A stretch of DNA of 64,000 bases from contig JAJZBI010000010.1 in assembly GCA_021798985.1 (NCBI GenBank), positions 1-64,000 of the forward strand. The letters run 5' to 3'. The notes under the pieces are model-generated. The model made no database searches, was not told where the DNA came from, and saw only the letters and a list, made by a program, of their open reading frames with translations. The translations under genes were made by a program, and so were the position numbers. The first letter of the stretch is position 1, and the number at the start of each line of letters is the position of its first letter. Below, in pieces: positions 19,501 through 28,918 of the stretch. Source of the stretch: Actinomycetes bacterium. Lineage in GTDB: Bacteria; Actinomycetota; Acidimicrobiia; Acidimicrobiales; Bog-793.

Positions 19501-20033
19501 GGTCGCCAGCGGAGGGGCCCCCGGCGCTCGAGCGCGAGCTCTGCCGCTTCAGTTTCCCCCGCCAGCGCGAGGCGCCGTATCTGTGCATCGCGGATTTCTT
19601 CCGCCCGCTCGCCTCGGGGGAGGTCGACTACCTCGGCGTCGTCGTGACCTCGATGGGCCCGCGGGCGACCGAGTTCGCCGCCGAGCGCTTCGCCTCGGAC
19701 CGCTACCTCGACTACGTCGCCCACCACGGCCTGTCGGTCGAGATGACCGAGGCTCTGATGGAGTACTGGCACCGGCGCATGCGCGAGGAGTGGGGTTTCG
19801 CAAGCGAGGACGGACCCAGCCTGACCGGCCTGTTCCGCCAGAAGTACCGCGGCGGTCGCTACTCCTTTGGCTACCCAGCCTGCCCCGAGCTCGCGGACAA
19901 CGCCAAGGTCGTCGAGCTCCTCGGCGCGGGCGCCATCGGCGTCAGCGTGAGCGACGGCGAGCAGCTCGAGCCCGAGCAGACCACCCTCGCGATCGTCTGC
20001 CACCACCCCCAGGCCAAGTACTTCGTCGCCTGA
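16506..20033 (+). CDS. metH: Cobalamin-dependent methionine synthase
   Basis: 1175 residues, the usual full length, from GTG 16506. Domains in order: homocysteine-binding barrel (1-~320) with zinc ligands in IGLNCSTGP and VVGGCCGTTPEH; pterin-binding barrel (~330-620) with LIGERTNANGSKRF and LIDVCVDYTGADG; B12 cap and Rossmann domains (~640-880) with the cobalt-ligand motif DVHDIGKN (His742); and the SAM-binding reactivation domain (~900-1175) with RGGRYSFGYPACPE near the end. It methylates homocysteine using methyltetrahydrofolate and B12. All four modules are intact. It is monocistronic as far as can be seen. Confidence 0.97.
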   Translation: MARYLDLLAERVVVFDGATGTNLQLRHLSADDFGGAALEGCNEMLSLTRPDVIRDLHRSFLEVGVDVVETNSFGAFPTVLAEYGIADRAAEIARRSAELAVEVARDFSTADHPRFVAGSIGPGTKFPTLNQISYANLRDAYQVEAEALLEGGVDLLIIETAFDLLGAKAAVAACRRAMRRTGRHVPLQVQVTIELTGRMLPGTEIGAALAALEALKPDVIGLNCSTGPVEMYEPVRYLAEHSLLPISTIPNAGLPSVVDGEMHYDLDPEGLASHLHTFVTELGVSVVGGCCGTTPEHLKLLVERVGRLEPRRRNPVHEAGATSLYSFVPFQQDRSVLLIGERTNANGSKRFREAMLAGDFETTTAMARDQVKEGAHLIDVCVDYTGADGVADMGEVAGRLATQCSVPLVIDSTEPEVVRTALERLGGRSILNSVNLEDGDGPGTRLDSFLTLAAEHGAAVVCTCIDEEGQARTAEWKLRAAQAIYDLAISRYGLSPEDLFFDPLALPLSTGMEESRRDGVETIEAIRLIKAAMPGVHTVLGLSNVSFGLSPAARQVLNSVFLHECAEAGLDAAIVHASKILPLHRIDEEAKQVCLDLIYDRRRDGYDPLAALIALFEGVAAHGGGGGADEEWRSWPVDRRLERRIIDGNREGLEDDLNAGLDAGMSALAIVNDALLAGMKIVGELFGAGDMQLPFVLQSAETMKAAVAYLEPHLERELAGSGDAAARSRGKVVLATVKGDVHDIGKNLVDIILSNNGYEVHNLGIKVPVADMLQKAEEVGADAIGMSGLLVKSTMVMRENLEEMNRRGMQNVPVLLGGAALTRSYVERDLRQVFAGRVFYGRDAFEGLHTLEKLMEEKQTGVVDPAFGTELTGRILPKRRSERLAEIDPSTLPARSPEVAGDNPVFVPPFLGSRIAKGISLDDIRGYLNETALFRNQWGYRPNKGEDDAEFKERVRAELRQRLDEAKAAESLVPQVTWGYFPAASEDNELVVFAPPASWSPAEGPPALERELCRFSFPRQREAPYLCIADFFRPLASGEVDYLGVVVTSMGPRATEFAAERFASDRYLDYVAHHGLSVEMTEALMEYWHRRMREEWGFASEDGPSLTGLFRQKYRGGRYSFGYPACPELADNAKVVELLGAGAIGVSVSDGEQLEPEQTTLAIVCHHPQAKYFVA

Positions 20034-20331
20034 TCACGGACGGCCCGGGGAACCGCTCGAGGCGCCGGCCCGCGTCCAACAACCGAGGTCGGCGACCGAC
20101 GCGGGTCCAAGACGGCGAGCGCTCTGTTCTGTGCATGCAACCTTGTTGAGCTGCCCATCCGCGACCTGCTGGGCGCGGCGCCCGGTCGGGCTTGGCGGCT
20201 CAGGTGGGGGCGCGGGGCGCTCTGAGCACCCGAGCGCGCTGGCACAAGCGACCCCTCGCGGCCGACGTTGCTCGATCACTGCCCATCCCGGATCACTGGG
20301 AGCGGCGGTTGGGGCGGCGGCGAGCGGTGAT
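20034..20331. other. Gap after metH; nothing recognised
   Basis: About 300 bases between convergent genes. I see no gene, repeat or clear terminator hairpin with a T-tract. Confidence 0.5.
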
Positions 20332-20895
20332 TCAGGAGGCCCGGCGACCGGCGCCGAGGATCGTCTCGGCCCGCACCGGCACGAGCTGGGGCCGTCCGCC
20401 GACGAGGTACCAATACGCGCTCGCCAAGAAGGCGTCGTCGGCGGGCTTGGTGCCGTGCTCGAAGCCGAACATCGTGGTCAGCGGGCACAGGCGCAGCCGG
20501 CGCGAGGCGAGCGCCCAGAGCTCGTTCTCCTCGTCCATCGACAGCTCGCGCTGTTCTCCGAGGCGGTAGAGCTCGACGAATCGGCCCGCCGCGGTGCGCG
20601 CCGCGAGGTAGCTGCGGCGACAGCGCAGCTCGGCGTCAACGAGGAGCGCCAAGACGACGCCGGTGAGGACCACGGCGAGCAGCGGGGAGCCACCGGCGGC
20701 CGCGGCGGCCCGCACGACCAGCACGATCGCCACGGCAGCCATCGCGACGGCGAGGCCGGCCGCCCAGAGGTGGCGCCAGACCACGAGACGCTCAAAGCGA
20801 CGCCCACCAGCCGCGCGCATCTGGTCCCACGACGCGTTGGTTGGCTGGACAGGGACTGGCCAGTGCCGTCCGCTCCATTGCTCGCTGCTCGTCAT
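20332..20895 (-). CDS. Hypothetical two-helix membrane protein
   Basis: 187 residues. A hydrophilic N-terminus is followed by two adjacent hydrophobic segments (LWAAGLAVAMAAVAIVLVV and LLAVVLTGVVLALLV, residues ~43-85). A cytoplasmic-type C-terminal domain of about 100 residues follows, with ELRCRRSYLAARTAAGRFVELYRLGEQRELSMDEENELW split over residues ~88-128 and FGFEHGTKPADDAFLASAYWYL. I do not recognise a family. It is convergent with metH and divergent from the next membrane protein. Confidence 0.6.
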   Translation of the reverse strand: MTSSEQWSGRHWPVPVQPTNASWDQMRAAGGRRFERLVVWRHLWAAGLAVAMAAVAIVLVVRAAAAAGGSPLLAVVLTGVVLALLVDAELRCRRSYLAARTAAGRFVELYRLGEQRELSMDEENELWALASRRLRLCPLTTMFGFEHGTKPADDAFLASAYWYLVGGRPQLVPVRAETILGAGRRAS

Positions 20896-21095
20896 CGGGC
20901 TCCCCTTCGCTGGCGAGGTCCGTCTCGTCCGCCTCTGCTAACGGCACCTCGGGCGGCGCGCTGTAGGGGCACGCAGCCAAGCAGCTGCCTACCCCGTGCT
21001 CGCGGCTCGCTCACCTGCTCGAGCATGGCGCGCCCGGGGTCGAAGGGGGCCGCGGCCCTGCCGGAGGCCGACTCGCCGACTACCCTTTCCGCCCG

Positions 21096-22790
21096 GTGCG
21101 TAGCAGCGTCGCTCCAAGTCCCGAAGAGGTCCTCTCCCCGTCGCTCCCCCGGCGTGGGGTGAACGGGTCGCGCCGCGGCGTCATGGTCGGCGCGATCGGC
21201 CTGGCCATCGTGGGTGGCCTCGTGCTCGCTTCCTGGTTCCTCTACGTGCTCTCCGTGCATGCCTCGGCGGGCAACTCCGATGGCGCCACCGTCGTCCTCG
21301 AGGGCCAGTCCTTTGCCGCCGGGCACCTCACCTTGAAGGGTTGGGCGCTCTCACTCGACTCGTTCTGGCTGCTCGACGTGTTGTTCTACGCGATCTTCGT
21401 GGCGATCGACGGCCTGCGCGGCGCGTACTTGAACCTCGTCCCCGCCGTCATCGCCGCCCTCGTGGTGTTGGTCTCGCTCCGCCTCGCCACCCTCGGGCGC
21501 CGGCGCGAGGGGGCAGCGGCGGCCGCGCTGACGGTCATCGCCATCATCGGGCTGCCCACGACCTTCTTCGCCTCGCAGTTCCTCCAGGGTCCCCTGCACG
21601 TCGCCACCGCCCTGTGGTGCCTCGTCGCCTTCTTGCTGTTGCGCCATGGCCGGATGGACTGGCGCTTCTGGCTCGCCGCCGTGCTCTTCGCGACCGCCAT
21701 GGTGAGCGACCTCCAAGCGCTCTTTTTCGGCGTGGTGCCGGTCGCGATGGCCGGCGCCGCCCAGATGGTCCGGCGCCGCAAGGTGGCGGCCGGGGTCGTG
21801 CCGGTCGCCGCCGCGGTGGCGAGCGGCGTGATCGCGATCGTCATCCGCGCCATCGGGGACCTGATCGGCACCTTCTACGTCAACAGCCCCCAGCAGGCCG
21901 TGAGCCACGGCCAGATGTTCTCCAACGTCGGCCTGGCCCTCAGCTACGGCACCAAGCTGCTCGGTATCGGCTTGCCGGGCCTCGTCTCGCCGGCGACGCC
22001 GAAGCACCTCGAGGACGCCCACTACCTCGCCGTCCTCGTCATCGCCGTCGTGGTCTGCTACGCGATCGGCCGGCTGTTGATGGGACTGGTCGGCGGCCCG
22101 GCGGTGCTCGCCCCCCAGATCGAAGAGGCCGAGCTGCCGGGTGCCCAGCGCTACCCCGCCCCGGGCGCGGACTTCCTCGACGACATCTTGTTGCTGGCGG
22201 GCATGGCGGACGTGGCGATCTTCATCGACCTCACCCAGAGCGCCGCCTATCCCTATGCCCGCTACCTCACCGCGGCGGTGATCTTCGCCGCCATCTTGAC
22301 GGGCCGCGTCCTCGGCCGCTTCATCGACGGCCTGGCGCCCGGCTGGTGGCGGCGCGGCCTCGCCGTGCTCGGTGCCGTGATCATCGCCGCCTTCGCAGCA
22401 GGGATTGCCGACGGCATCAACAGCCCGGCCCCGGTCCAGCCGGCCGCCGCCCTCGCCGCCTTCCTCGAACAGCACCACCTGAAGGTCGGCCTCGGGGACT
22501 ACTGGAGCAGCTCGATCGTCACCTTGGAGAGCCAGGGCAAGGTCGTGGTGCGCCCGGTCGTCACCAACCTCCAGGGCCAGCTCCTCGCCTATCCCCGCAA
22601 CTCCGAGCCCTCGTGGTTCAACCACGTGGGCTTCCAGTTCTTCGTCTTCCAGCCCCCGGATCCCTTCGGCGGGGCGAACCAGGTCGCCGCCGAGCTCACC
22701 TTTGGCAAGCCGGCCCAGATCTACAACGCCGATGGCTACATCGTCTTGGTCTGGGCGGCCCCCCACCAGCTGCCGCCCGGCCAGGCCTGA
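21096..22790 (+). CDS. Polytopic membrane protein, GT-C/GT39-like, function unknown
   Basis: 564 residues with about ten hydrophobic helices. Start is GTG 21096; ATG 21183 just before the first helix is an alternative. The first outer loop (SAGNSDGATVVLEGQSF) and the helix spacing recall GT-C glycosyltransferases. No hallmark DxD or ExD is obvious, except DLQALFFG and perhaps LSLDSFWLLDVLFY. The C-terminal ~120 residues form a soluble domain (FLEQHHLKVGLGDYWSSSIVTL; LVWAAPHQLPPGQA). It precedes the secreted Ig-like protein by about 120 bases in the same direction. A transporter or glycan-related role is possible. Confidence 0.6.
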   Translation: MRSSVAPSPEEVLSPSLPRRGVNGSRRGVMVGAIGLAIVGGLVLASWFLYVLSVHASAGNSDGATVVLEGQSFAAGHLTLKGWALSLDSFWLLDVLFYAIFVAIDGLRGAYLNLVPAVIAALVVLVSLRLATLGRRREGAAAAALTVIAIIGLPTTFFASQFLQGPLHVATALWCLVAFLLLRHGRMDWRFWLAAVLFATAMVSDLQALFFGVVPVAMAGAAQMVRRRKVAAGVVPVAAAVASGVIAIVIRAIGDLIGTFYVNSPQQAVSHGQMFSNVGLALSYGTKLLGIGLPGLVSPATPKHLEDAHYLAVLVIAVVVCYAIGRLLMGLVGGPAVLAPQIEEAELPGAQRYPAPGADFLDDILLLAGMADVAIFIDLTQSAAYPYARYLTAAVIFAAILTGRVLGRFIDGLAPGWWRRGLAVLGAVIIAAFAAGIADGINSPAPVQPAAALAAFLEQHHLKVGLGDYWSSSIVTLESQGKVVVRPVVTNLQGQLLAYPRNSEPSWFNHVGFQFFVFQPPDPFGGANQVAAELTFGKPAQIYNADGYIVLVWAAPHQLPPGQA

Positions 22791-22913
22791 GCACCCCTCG
22801 CGGCCTCCGAGGAGGTCGAAGCTCCAGACCGCACCGGAGGTAGGGCGCAAAGCGCCAGGAATTCTTGCGACAGAGCCCGTAGGCTCCGGCAGTTCGACGA
22901 GCAAGGGGGGGCG

Positions 22914-24521
22914 GTGCGGTCGCGTGCGTTCGGTGGCGCTCTCGCCGTGCTGGTCGTTGCGCCGCCCTCGTTCGCCCTGGCGGTGCCGGCGTCCGCCGCG
23001 GCGGCGAGCGTGGCGATCGCCAGCCCGTCGAACGGCGCCGTCTTGGACGGCTCGGTGACGGTCGACGTGGTCGCAACCGACGCTTCTGACCCGCCCGCCT
23101 CGATCACCCTCACCGCCACCGTCAACGGCGTCACCTCGAGCCTCGGCAGCGTGACCTGCGACGGCTTCTCCGCGAGCTGCTCGGGCAGCGTGACCTGGAC
23201 GCCAGCGAGCTCCACGACCTCGGCAATCCTCGTCGCTGAGCTGCAGACCGCCGGCGGCGCCGTCCTTGACAGCTCACCGGTGCCGGTCTTACTCAGGAGC
23301 GAGCCGCCCACCGCCACGATCGTCAGCCCGTCCGCGGGGGCCGTGCTGGACGGGACGGTCAGCGTTGAGGTGAGCGGCAGCACCGATCCCAACGGCACCG
23401 ACAGCCCGAGCGAGCTCGTGCTCGACGACACCAGCGGCGGCAAGACGACCGAGGTCGGCTCGACCCAGTGCCTGAGCGCCGCGCTCACCCCCGCCACCTC
23501 GTGCTCGGGTGCGATCACCTGGGACACGACCGGCCTCAGTGGCACCCAGAGCCTCACCGCCCAGGTCTTTACGACCAACGGCGCCAGCGCGACGAGCGCA
23601 CCGGTGGCGGTGACCGTTGCGACGCCGCCGCCGACGGCGAGCATCGCGAGCCCGCTTGCGGGCTCGGTGGTCCGCGGCCTGGTCGAGGTCGACGTGAGCG
23701 GAGCCACCAGCCCGGGGGTGGCGGACTCGCCGAGCGACCTCGCGCTCTATGACGACGACAACGGCACGACGACCGAAGTCGGCGACTTCCCCTGCCTGAG
23801 CGGAGTGCTCGGCGCGACGACCTGCTCGGCCCAGATCGCCTGGGACACGAGTGGCCTCGGGGGCCCGCAGATCCTCACCGCCGAGGTCACGACCCAAAAC
23901 GGCACCAGCGCGACGAGCCCACCGGTGACCATCGACGTCTTCGCCAAGAGCCGCTTCGTCCTCGCCCGCCTGCCGATCGCCCACCTCGGCCAGCGCACCG
24001 TCGTGCAGGGAAGCCTCGAGTCCACGCCCGACGGCACGGGGCTGGCCGGTGCCGAGGTCGCCCTCAGCGTGCACCCGGTACTCGGGGCGGTCCGCGTGCT
24101 GCGGACCCGGACGTCGGGCACCGGGCACTTCGCGTTCTCGCTCGTCGCCCACGGTCGTGCCACCTATGAGCTGGCGGTCAGCCCGACCGCCGCGTTCACC
24201 GCGGCGAGCGCTCGGGCGACCCAGCTCGTCGCGGCATCGGCCACGTGTCACCTGGCGTTCTCCTCGCTGCCGGCCGGCGGCAAGGATGCGCTCGCCTGTG
24301 TGCTGCCCGGCCTACGCCGCGGGATCCACCTCGTGCTCGAGGCTGCGCCGGGCACCACCTGGGCGCCGCTTGCCACCGGCACCACCGAGATCGGCGGGCG
24401 TGTGGCGCTGCACTTCCTCGCGCCGCCGCCCGGCACGAGCCGGCTTCGCCTCGTCGTGGCGGCGACGCCGACCACCATCACGACCGTGGTCGCGCTGCCC
24501 TCACTTCGCGTGCGCGCCTGA
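22914..24521 (+). CDS. Secreted protein with three Ig-like repeats
   Basis: 535 residues from GTG 22914, behind a purine-rich AAGGGGGG site. The signal peptide has RSR, a hydrophobic core and PASAAAAS near residue 30. Three similar ~100-residue repeats follow. Each starts with a bacterial-Ig-type motif (VAIASPSNGAVLDGSVTV; ATIVSPSAGAVLDGTVSV; ASIASPLAGSVVRGLVEV) and contains a Cys pair (for example TCDGFSASCSG and PCLSGVLGATTCSA). The C-terminal ~200 residues look like another beta-sandwich. No LPxTG motif or membrane anchor is seen. It is probably an extracellular binding or structural protein; function unknown. Confidence 0.75.
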   Translation: MRSRAFGGALAVLVVAPPSFALAVPASAAAASVAIASPSNGAVLDGSVTVDVVATDASDPPASITLTATVNGVTSSLGSVTCDGFSASCSGSVTWTPASSTTSAILVAELQTAGGAVLDSSPVPVLLRSEPPTATIVSPSAGAVLDGTVSVEVSGSTDPNGTDSPSELVLDDTSGGKTTEVGSTQCLSAALTPATSCSGAITWDTTGLSGTQSLTAQVFTTNGASATSAPVAVTVATPPPTASIASPLAGSVVRGLVEVDVSGATSPGVADSPSDLALYDDDNGTTTEVGDFPCLSGVLGATTCSAQIAWDTSGLGGPQILTAEVTTQNGTSATSPPVTIDVFAKSRFVLARLPIAHLGQRTVVQGSLESTPDGTGLAGAEVALSVHPVLGAVRVLRTRTSGTGHFAFSLVAHGRATYELAVSPTAAFTAASARATQLVAASATCHLAFSSLPAGGKDALACVLPGLRRGIHLVLEAAPGTTWAPLATGTTEIGGRVALHFLAPPPGTSRLRLVVAATPTTITTVVALPSLRVRA

Positions 24522-24631
24522 GCGGTTCGGCGCGCGCTTGGCCGATCAGCCAGGCGGGCGTGCTCAGTCAGGCGGGCGCGAGCAGGTCGTCGCGCGTCGC
24601 GCAGTGCCGCCGGGCCGGATGCGCCCCGCGA

Positions 24632-26182
24632 TCACGCCGGCCGGCGCACGCCCTCGTCTGGCTCGCGGGCCCCGAGCACCGTGCCCGACGCGGCGCCCTT
24701 CGGCCCACCGGTGCCAAAGCCGGCCTTCGCCGTGGCGATCGGGCGGAGCCGGGAGAAGACCGGCAGGGAGTCCCAGGCGGGGGTCCCTTCCTGCCAGGAC
24801 TGAAGGTCGGGGACCTGCAAGCGGCCGCGGCCCAACCAGAAGATCGCCGCCGCGCCGAGCCCACCGAGGCCGGCGATGCCAAGACAAAGGTAGATGGCGT
24901 CCTTGGTGCCCAGCGCCGAGGAGGACGACAGCGTGCTCGCCAGGTACATCAGGATCGGCGCGATGAGGAAAGCCGTCACGCCACGCATCAGCTCGATCAG
25001 CGCGAAGACCCGCTGGATCTGGCTGGAGCGGAGCGAGAAGCCGGCGAGGAACAGGGCCGGGGACACCGAGGCGCCGACCCCGAGGCCGATCAGGCCGGCC
25101 GAGAGGGCGACGACCGTGTCGCTCCCACTCGACAGATGGGCCAGCACCACGGCCGCCGCGGCGATCAGCGCCGTGCCCGACAGCGCGAGCAGCGGGGTGT
25201 AGCGGGTCCGAAAGAGCACCCCGAACAGCCCGGCGACGACCACCGCGCCGCCGAACTCGGGCAAGAAGAGCACCGCCGCGTGGCCGGGCGTCGTCGTTCT
25301 GGCGAGCGAGGCGAGGGCGAGCTCCATCAATCCGAAGGCCGCCGCGCTGCTGCAGAGCGCGATCCAGATCCCCATCACCGGGAAGGTCGTCACGAGCTGC
25401 TTCACGGGCATCAGCGGGTGGCGGCGGCGGTATTGGTAGACGACCAGGGTGACGACGAGCCCCATGCCACCACACAGGGGCACGAGCGCCGCCGTGCTGA
25501 GGCCGTAGGCCTGCAGCTCGCCGGCGCCGTAGAAGGCGGCGGCACAGCCGACGACGGCGAGGCCGATCGCCACGAGATCGACCGGCGCACTCTGGTCGAT
25601 CGGGGGCTGGTCCTCATAGGTCAAGACCGCGAAGCAAAGCGCCAGCACGGCGATGGCAACGACGCCCCAGAACAGCGGCTTCCAGGCCATCCCGGAGGCC
25701 TGGAAGCCGCCGATCGACGGACCCACCGCGACGGCGCCGAAGATGCACAGGTTCATGACCGCGCCGGTCCAGGGCATCTTGGACGGTGGCCAGCCCGTGA
25801 CGAGGGGTGGGACCGCGGCGATCAGCATCAATGAGGTGCACAGCCCCTCGGCGATGAAGGCGCCGACGAAGACCCCCTTGTCCGGCGCCCAGGCGCACAG
25901 CACCGAGGCGACGACGAACGCGCTCACGTAGACGAGGAGCATGCGCCGCGCCGGGAGGTGCGCAGCGAGCTGGACGGCGAGCACGGTGCCGACGGCGTAG
26001 GCCGCATCGGACATCGCGATCGTGAGGTCGAAGGCCCCGGGGCTCAGCCCCAGGCTCTTTCCCACCACCTGCGCGAGCGGCAGCATGGCCGCGGTCAGCA
26101 GCAAGAACGGCACCAGCGCAAAGACCACGAGCGCCACCGCCGCAGGGAAGCTGTCGGCGAGTGGTCCTTTGAATCGCATCAT
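24632..26182 (-). CDS. MFS transporter, DHA2-like
   Basis: 516 residues with about 14 hydrophobic segments from PAAVALVVFALVPFLLLTAA to AIYLCLGIAGLGGLGAAAIFWL, a pattern of the 14-helix drug:H+ antiporter (DHA2) group. LPARRMLLVYVSAFVVASVL corresponds to the loop 2-3 motif A region, though it is degenerate. The last ~60 residues are a soluble tail. ATG 26182 and the ATG directly after it are both possible starts. Substrate unknown. It is not obviously co-transcribed with its neighbours. Confidence 0.8.
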   Translation of the reverse strand: MMRFKGPLADSFPAAVALVVFALVPFLLLTAAMLPLAQVVGKSLGLSPGAFDLTIAMSDAAYAVGTVLAVQLAAHLPARRMLLVYVSAFVVASVLCAWAPDKGVFVGAFIAEGLCTSLMLIAAVPPLVTGWPPSKMPWTGAVMNLCIFGAVAVGPSIGGFQASGMAWKPLFWGVVAIAVLALCFAVLTYEDQPPIDQSAPVDLVAIGLAVVGCAAAFYGAGELQAYGLSTAALVPLCGGMGLVVTLVVYQYRRRHPLMPVKQLVTTFPVMGIWIALCSSAAAFGLMELALASLARTTTPGHAAVLFLPEFGGAVVVAGLFGVLFRTRYTPLLALSGTALIAAAAVVLAHLSSGSDTVVALSAGLIGLGVGASVSPALFLAGFSLRSSQIQRVFALIELMRGVTAFLIAPILMYLASTLSSSSALGTKDAIYLCLGIAGLGGLGAAAIFWLGRGRLQVPDLQSWQEGTPAWDSLPVFSRLRPIATAKAGFGTGGPKGAASGTVLGAREPDEGVRRPA

Positions 26183-26770
26183 CGGGCGCGCGGGAGAACG
26201 AGGTGGCCGGCCATGGCGCGACTCTGCCCGCGGGCTCCTCGGGGCAAGCGTTCACCAGCGGCCCCCGTTGCCCGCGCGGCAATGCTTGATCCGTCGGGTC
26301 CCTCGGCGCTGTTGGTCGCGCATGCGTTCGGACCACCGACCGGCCGACAGGAGCGCGCCTCCTCGGCGGGGAGGGGCCGAATGAGCCGAGACGTTGACGC
26401 TGCCCCATTGCCGGCGTGCCGCTCATTCGGACCCATGGCGCCGGTATCGATCGATCGAGCCCTCCTCGCTCGACACGGCCAGGGATCGCCAGAGCCCGTC
26501 GTCACGTGATGCTCGCCGACTCGGGGCCACGCGCGGTCGGTGAAGTCGCGGTCGGCACGTCCTCGGTGGCCGGAGCCGGGTCGATTCGCCGGTGTCAGGC
26601 AGGCGAGGTCCCCATTCGGCATTCGGGCGAGCCGCCGGTCGGGGCACGCGCCGCGCCGGGTCGCCCATCTGGTCGAGAACGAGCAGGGGGCCGGTATGGC
26701 GCAGCGGTGACGCGACCCGGTGAGGCCCAACCGACAGGACCGCGGGCGCCGAGCGGGCGGAGAGGGGCGC
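26183..26770. other. 588-bp gap without a supported gene
   Basis: Several long frames exist on both strands, but they are Arg/Pro/Gly-rich, mutually overlapping and lack motifs, as expected from very high GC. I see nothing else in this stretch. Confidence 0.5.
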
Positions 26771-28918
26771 CTATCGGCGCAACCGAGGCGCGCCACGCGC
26801 CGGGACGCTCGACGAGGCGCGCCTCGTGAGCGAGGAGGGCCACCACCAGCTCGGTCCGAGGTCGATGGCGAGCGCGGGGACGAGCGCGGAGCGCACGAGG
26901 AAGGTGTCGAGTAGGACGCCGAAGGCCACCAGGAATCCGACCTCGGTCAACGCGACGAGCGGCAGCACCCCGAGGACTGCGAACGTCGCGGCGAGCACGA
27001 CCCCGGCGGAGGTCACGACCGATCCCGTGACCCCGAGCGCCCGAGAGATCCCGCGCTCCCTGCCACTCGCGACCTCCTCGCGAGCCCGGGCCATGAGGAA
27101 GATGTTGTAGTCGACCCCCAGTGCGACGAGGAACACAAACCCGAAGATCGGCACCGACGGATCGAAGCCCACGAAGCCGAAGACGTGAACGAACACGAGG
27201 GTGCTCACCCCGAGGGACGCGAGGTAGGAGAGCACAACGCTCGCGACGAGTACCACGGGAGCCACGACCGCGCGCAGCAAAAGGCCCAGCATGAGCGCGA
27301 CGACCACCACGATCACGGGGATGAGCACGGCGCGGTCACGGGCGGCCGCCAGCGAGAGGTCGAGGTTCGTCGCCGACTCGCCTCCGACGAGCGCGCCGGA
27401 TCCGGCTGCGATCCACAGCCGCGCGCGCAACCGCTCGATCGTTTGCTGCGCGGCGGGGCTCCCGGGCGACGAGGAGAGCCGGGCGTCGAACAGCGCGGCC
27501 CCACCCCGCCGGCGGGCCGCGCCGACGGCGACGATCCCCGGGGTCGCTCGCGCCGCGGCGAGCGCCTTCGGCGCCTCACTCGCAGGGCGCACGAGGACGA
27601 CCGCGGGGGCGGCACTCGCGGCGGGGAAGTCCTCGTTCACGAGGGCCTGGGCGGCCACGGACCCGACCGAACTCCGAAAGCCATTCTGTTGGTCGACGCC
27701 TCCTCGATACCCGAGGAGGCCGAGCGAACAGGCGACGAGCAACAGCGTCAGGCCGACCCACACGCGACGGGGCCGCCGGGCGAGCGCACCGCCGAGGCGC
27801 ACCCACGCTCCGGGTCGATCGCGCCGGAGCTCGTTGTGCTTGCGGGGGACGAAGGGCCAGAACGCCTTCCTCCCGACGGCGCAGAGCAACGCCGGCAGGA
27901 ACGCGAGCTGCGCGACGAGCGCGCAGGCGATCCCCGCCGCGCACGCCGGTCCGAGGGCCGCGACGTCCGAGAGCTGCGCGAGCAGCAAGCAGACCAGGGC
28001 CAGGATCACCGTCAGGGCGGACGTCACGATCGCCGGCCCGGCGCGGCGGAGCGCGACGGCCATCGCCTGGTGGTGGTCCTCGTGAGCCTGGAGCTCCTCC
28101 CGATAGCGGGCGACGAGGAGGAGCGCGTAGTCGGTTCCCGCCCCGAACACGAGGACCGAGAGGATCCCGACGACCATGCCGTTGATCGTGAACCCCGCCC
28201 GTGCGAGCCCGTAGGCGGCGCCCTGTGCCCAGCTCGCGGCGAGGCCGACGGACGCAAGTGGCACCAGCCACAGGATCGGGCTCTTGTAGATGAGGAGCAA
28301 GAGGAGCGCCACGATCGACGCCGTGACGATGAGCAGCGTCCCGTCGATTCCCGCGAAGGCGTTGCGCGCGTCGGCCGCCGTTCCTGCGGGGCCGCCCACC
28401 GCCACCTGCAGCGCGCCGGCGCGCGGCCGCGAGGTCGCGGGAGCTGCGAATCGCGAGACGACCCGCCGGATGGCCGCGACCCGCGCCGCGACGGTGCTGC
28501 TCCCCGCCCCCGTCGGCACGGCGACGTTGAACACCGCGGCCACCTGGTTCGGCGACACCTGCAGCCCTCCGACAACCGAAGCGCCCAGGCGAGCTGCGAC
28601 CGCCGTCCGGGCGCGTGCGATGACCAGGCGGTCCTCGGCCTTCAGCCCTCCCGGACGCGAGAACACCACGATCGCCGGCAGCGCGGTGCCCCCACCCTGT
28701 GATGCCTGGAAGGCGGCCACCTTGGTCGAGGCCGCTCCGGCGGGCAGGAAGCTCGCCGGCGAGTTGTCCTCCAGGGGGCCGAGCTTGCCCGCGAGCGGGC
28801 CGAGCGCCCCGGCGAGCGCCACGCCAATCGCCACGACGAGCCACTTGCTGCGTCGGCCTGTCACCCAGCGGAGGTAGGCGTCGACGGCGGCACGGTACGA
28901 TTTAGACGCAGTGTGCAT
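26771..28918 (-). CDS. MMPL/RND-family membrane transporter
   Basis: 715 residues with the two-half MMPL layout. A first helix (WLVVAIGVALAGALGPL) is followed by an outer domain (LPAGAASTKVAAFQASQGG), then five clustered helices including VFGAGTDYALLLVARYREEL. A second outer domain (QQNGFRSSVGSVAAQALV) precedes a second cluster with FLVALGVDYNIFLMARAREE. The GTDYALL and GVDYNIF segments carry the conserved Asp-Tyr pairs of proton relay. Such proteins export lipids or drugs. It is divergent from a TetR gene 53 bases away, which probably represses it. Confidence 0.88.
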   Translation of the reverse strand: MHTASKSYRAAVDAYLRWVTGRRSKWLVVAIGVALAGALGPLAGKLGPLEDNSPASFLPAGAASTKVAAFQASQGGGTALPAIVVFSRPGGLKAEDRLVIARARTAVAARLGASVVGGLQVSPNQVAAVFNVAVPTGAGSSTVAARVAAIRRVVSRFAAPATSRPRAGALQVAVGGPAGTAADARNAFAGIDGTLLIVTASIVALLLLLIYKSPILWLVPLASVGLAASWAQGAAYGLARAGFTINGMVVGILSVLVFGAGTDYALLLVARYREELQAHEDHHQAMAVALRRAGPAIVTSALTVILALVCLLLAQLSDVAALGPACAAGIACALVAQLAFLPALLCAVGRKAFWPFVPRKHNELRRDRPGAWVRLGGALARRPRRVWVGLTLLLVACSLGLLGYRGGVDQQNGFRSSVGSVAAQALVNEDFPAASAAPAVVLVRPASEAPKALAAARATPGIVAVGAARRRGGAALFDARLSSSPGSPAAQQTIERLRARLWIAAGSGALVGGESATNLDLSLAAARDRAVLIPVIVVVVALMLGLLLRAVVAPVVLVASVVLSYLASLGVSTLVFVHVFGFVGFDPSVPIFGFVFLVALGVDYNIFLMARAREEVASGRERGISRALGVTGSVVTSAGVVLAATFAVLGVLPLVALTEVGFLVAFGVLLDTFLVRSALVPALAIDLGPSWWWPSSLTRRASSSVPARGAPRLRR

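Noticed and set aside
18600-20006. 468-residue minus-strand frame within metH
   Set aside because: Antisense of the strongly supported methionine synthase; no motifs.
21351-22904. 517-residue minus-strand frame opposite the polytopic membrane protein
   Set aside because: Asp/Glu/Gly-rich low-complexity antisense frame; the plus strand has a consistent membrane-protein pattern.
24245-25834. 529-residue plus-strand frame opposite the MFS gene
   Set aside because: Arg/Glu/Gly-rich antisense of a clear 14-helix transporter.
26183-26796. 205-residue minus-strand frame between MFS and MMPL genes
   Set aside because: No hydrophobic or family pattern, competing frames on both strands, and it overlaps the MMPL 3' end.
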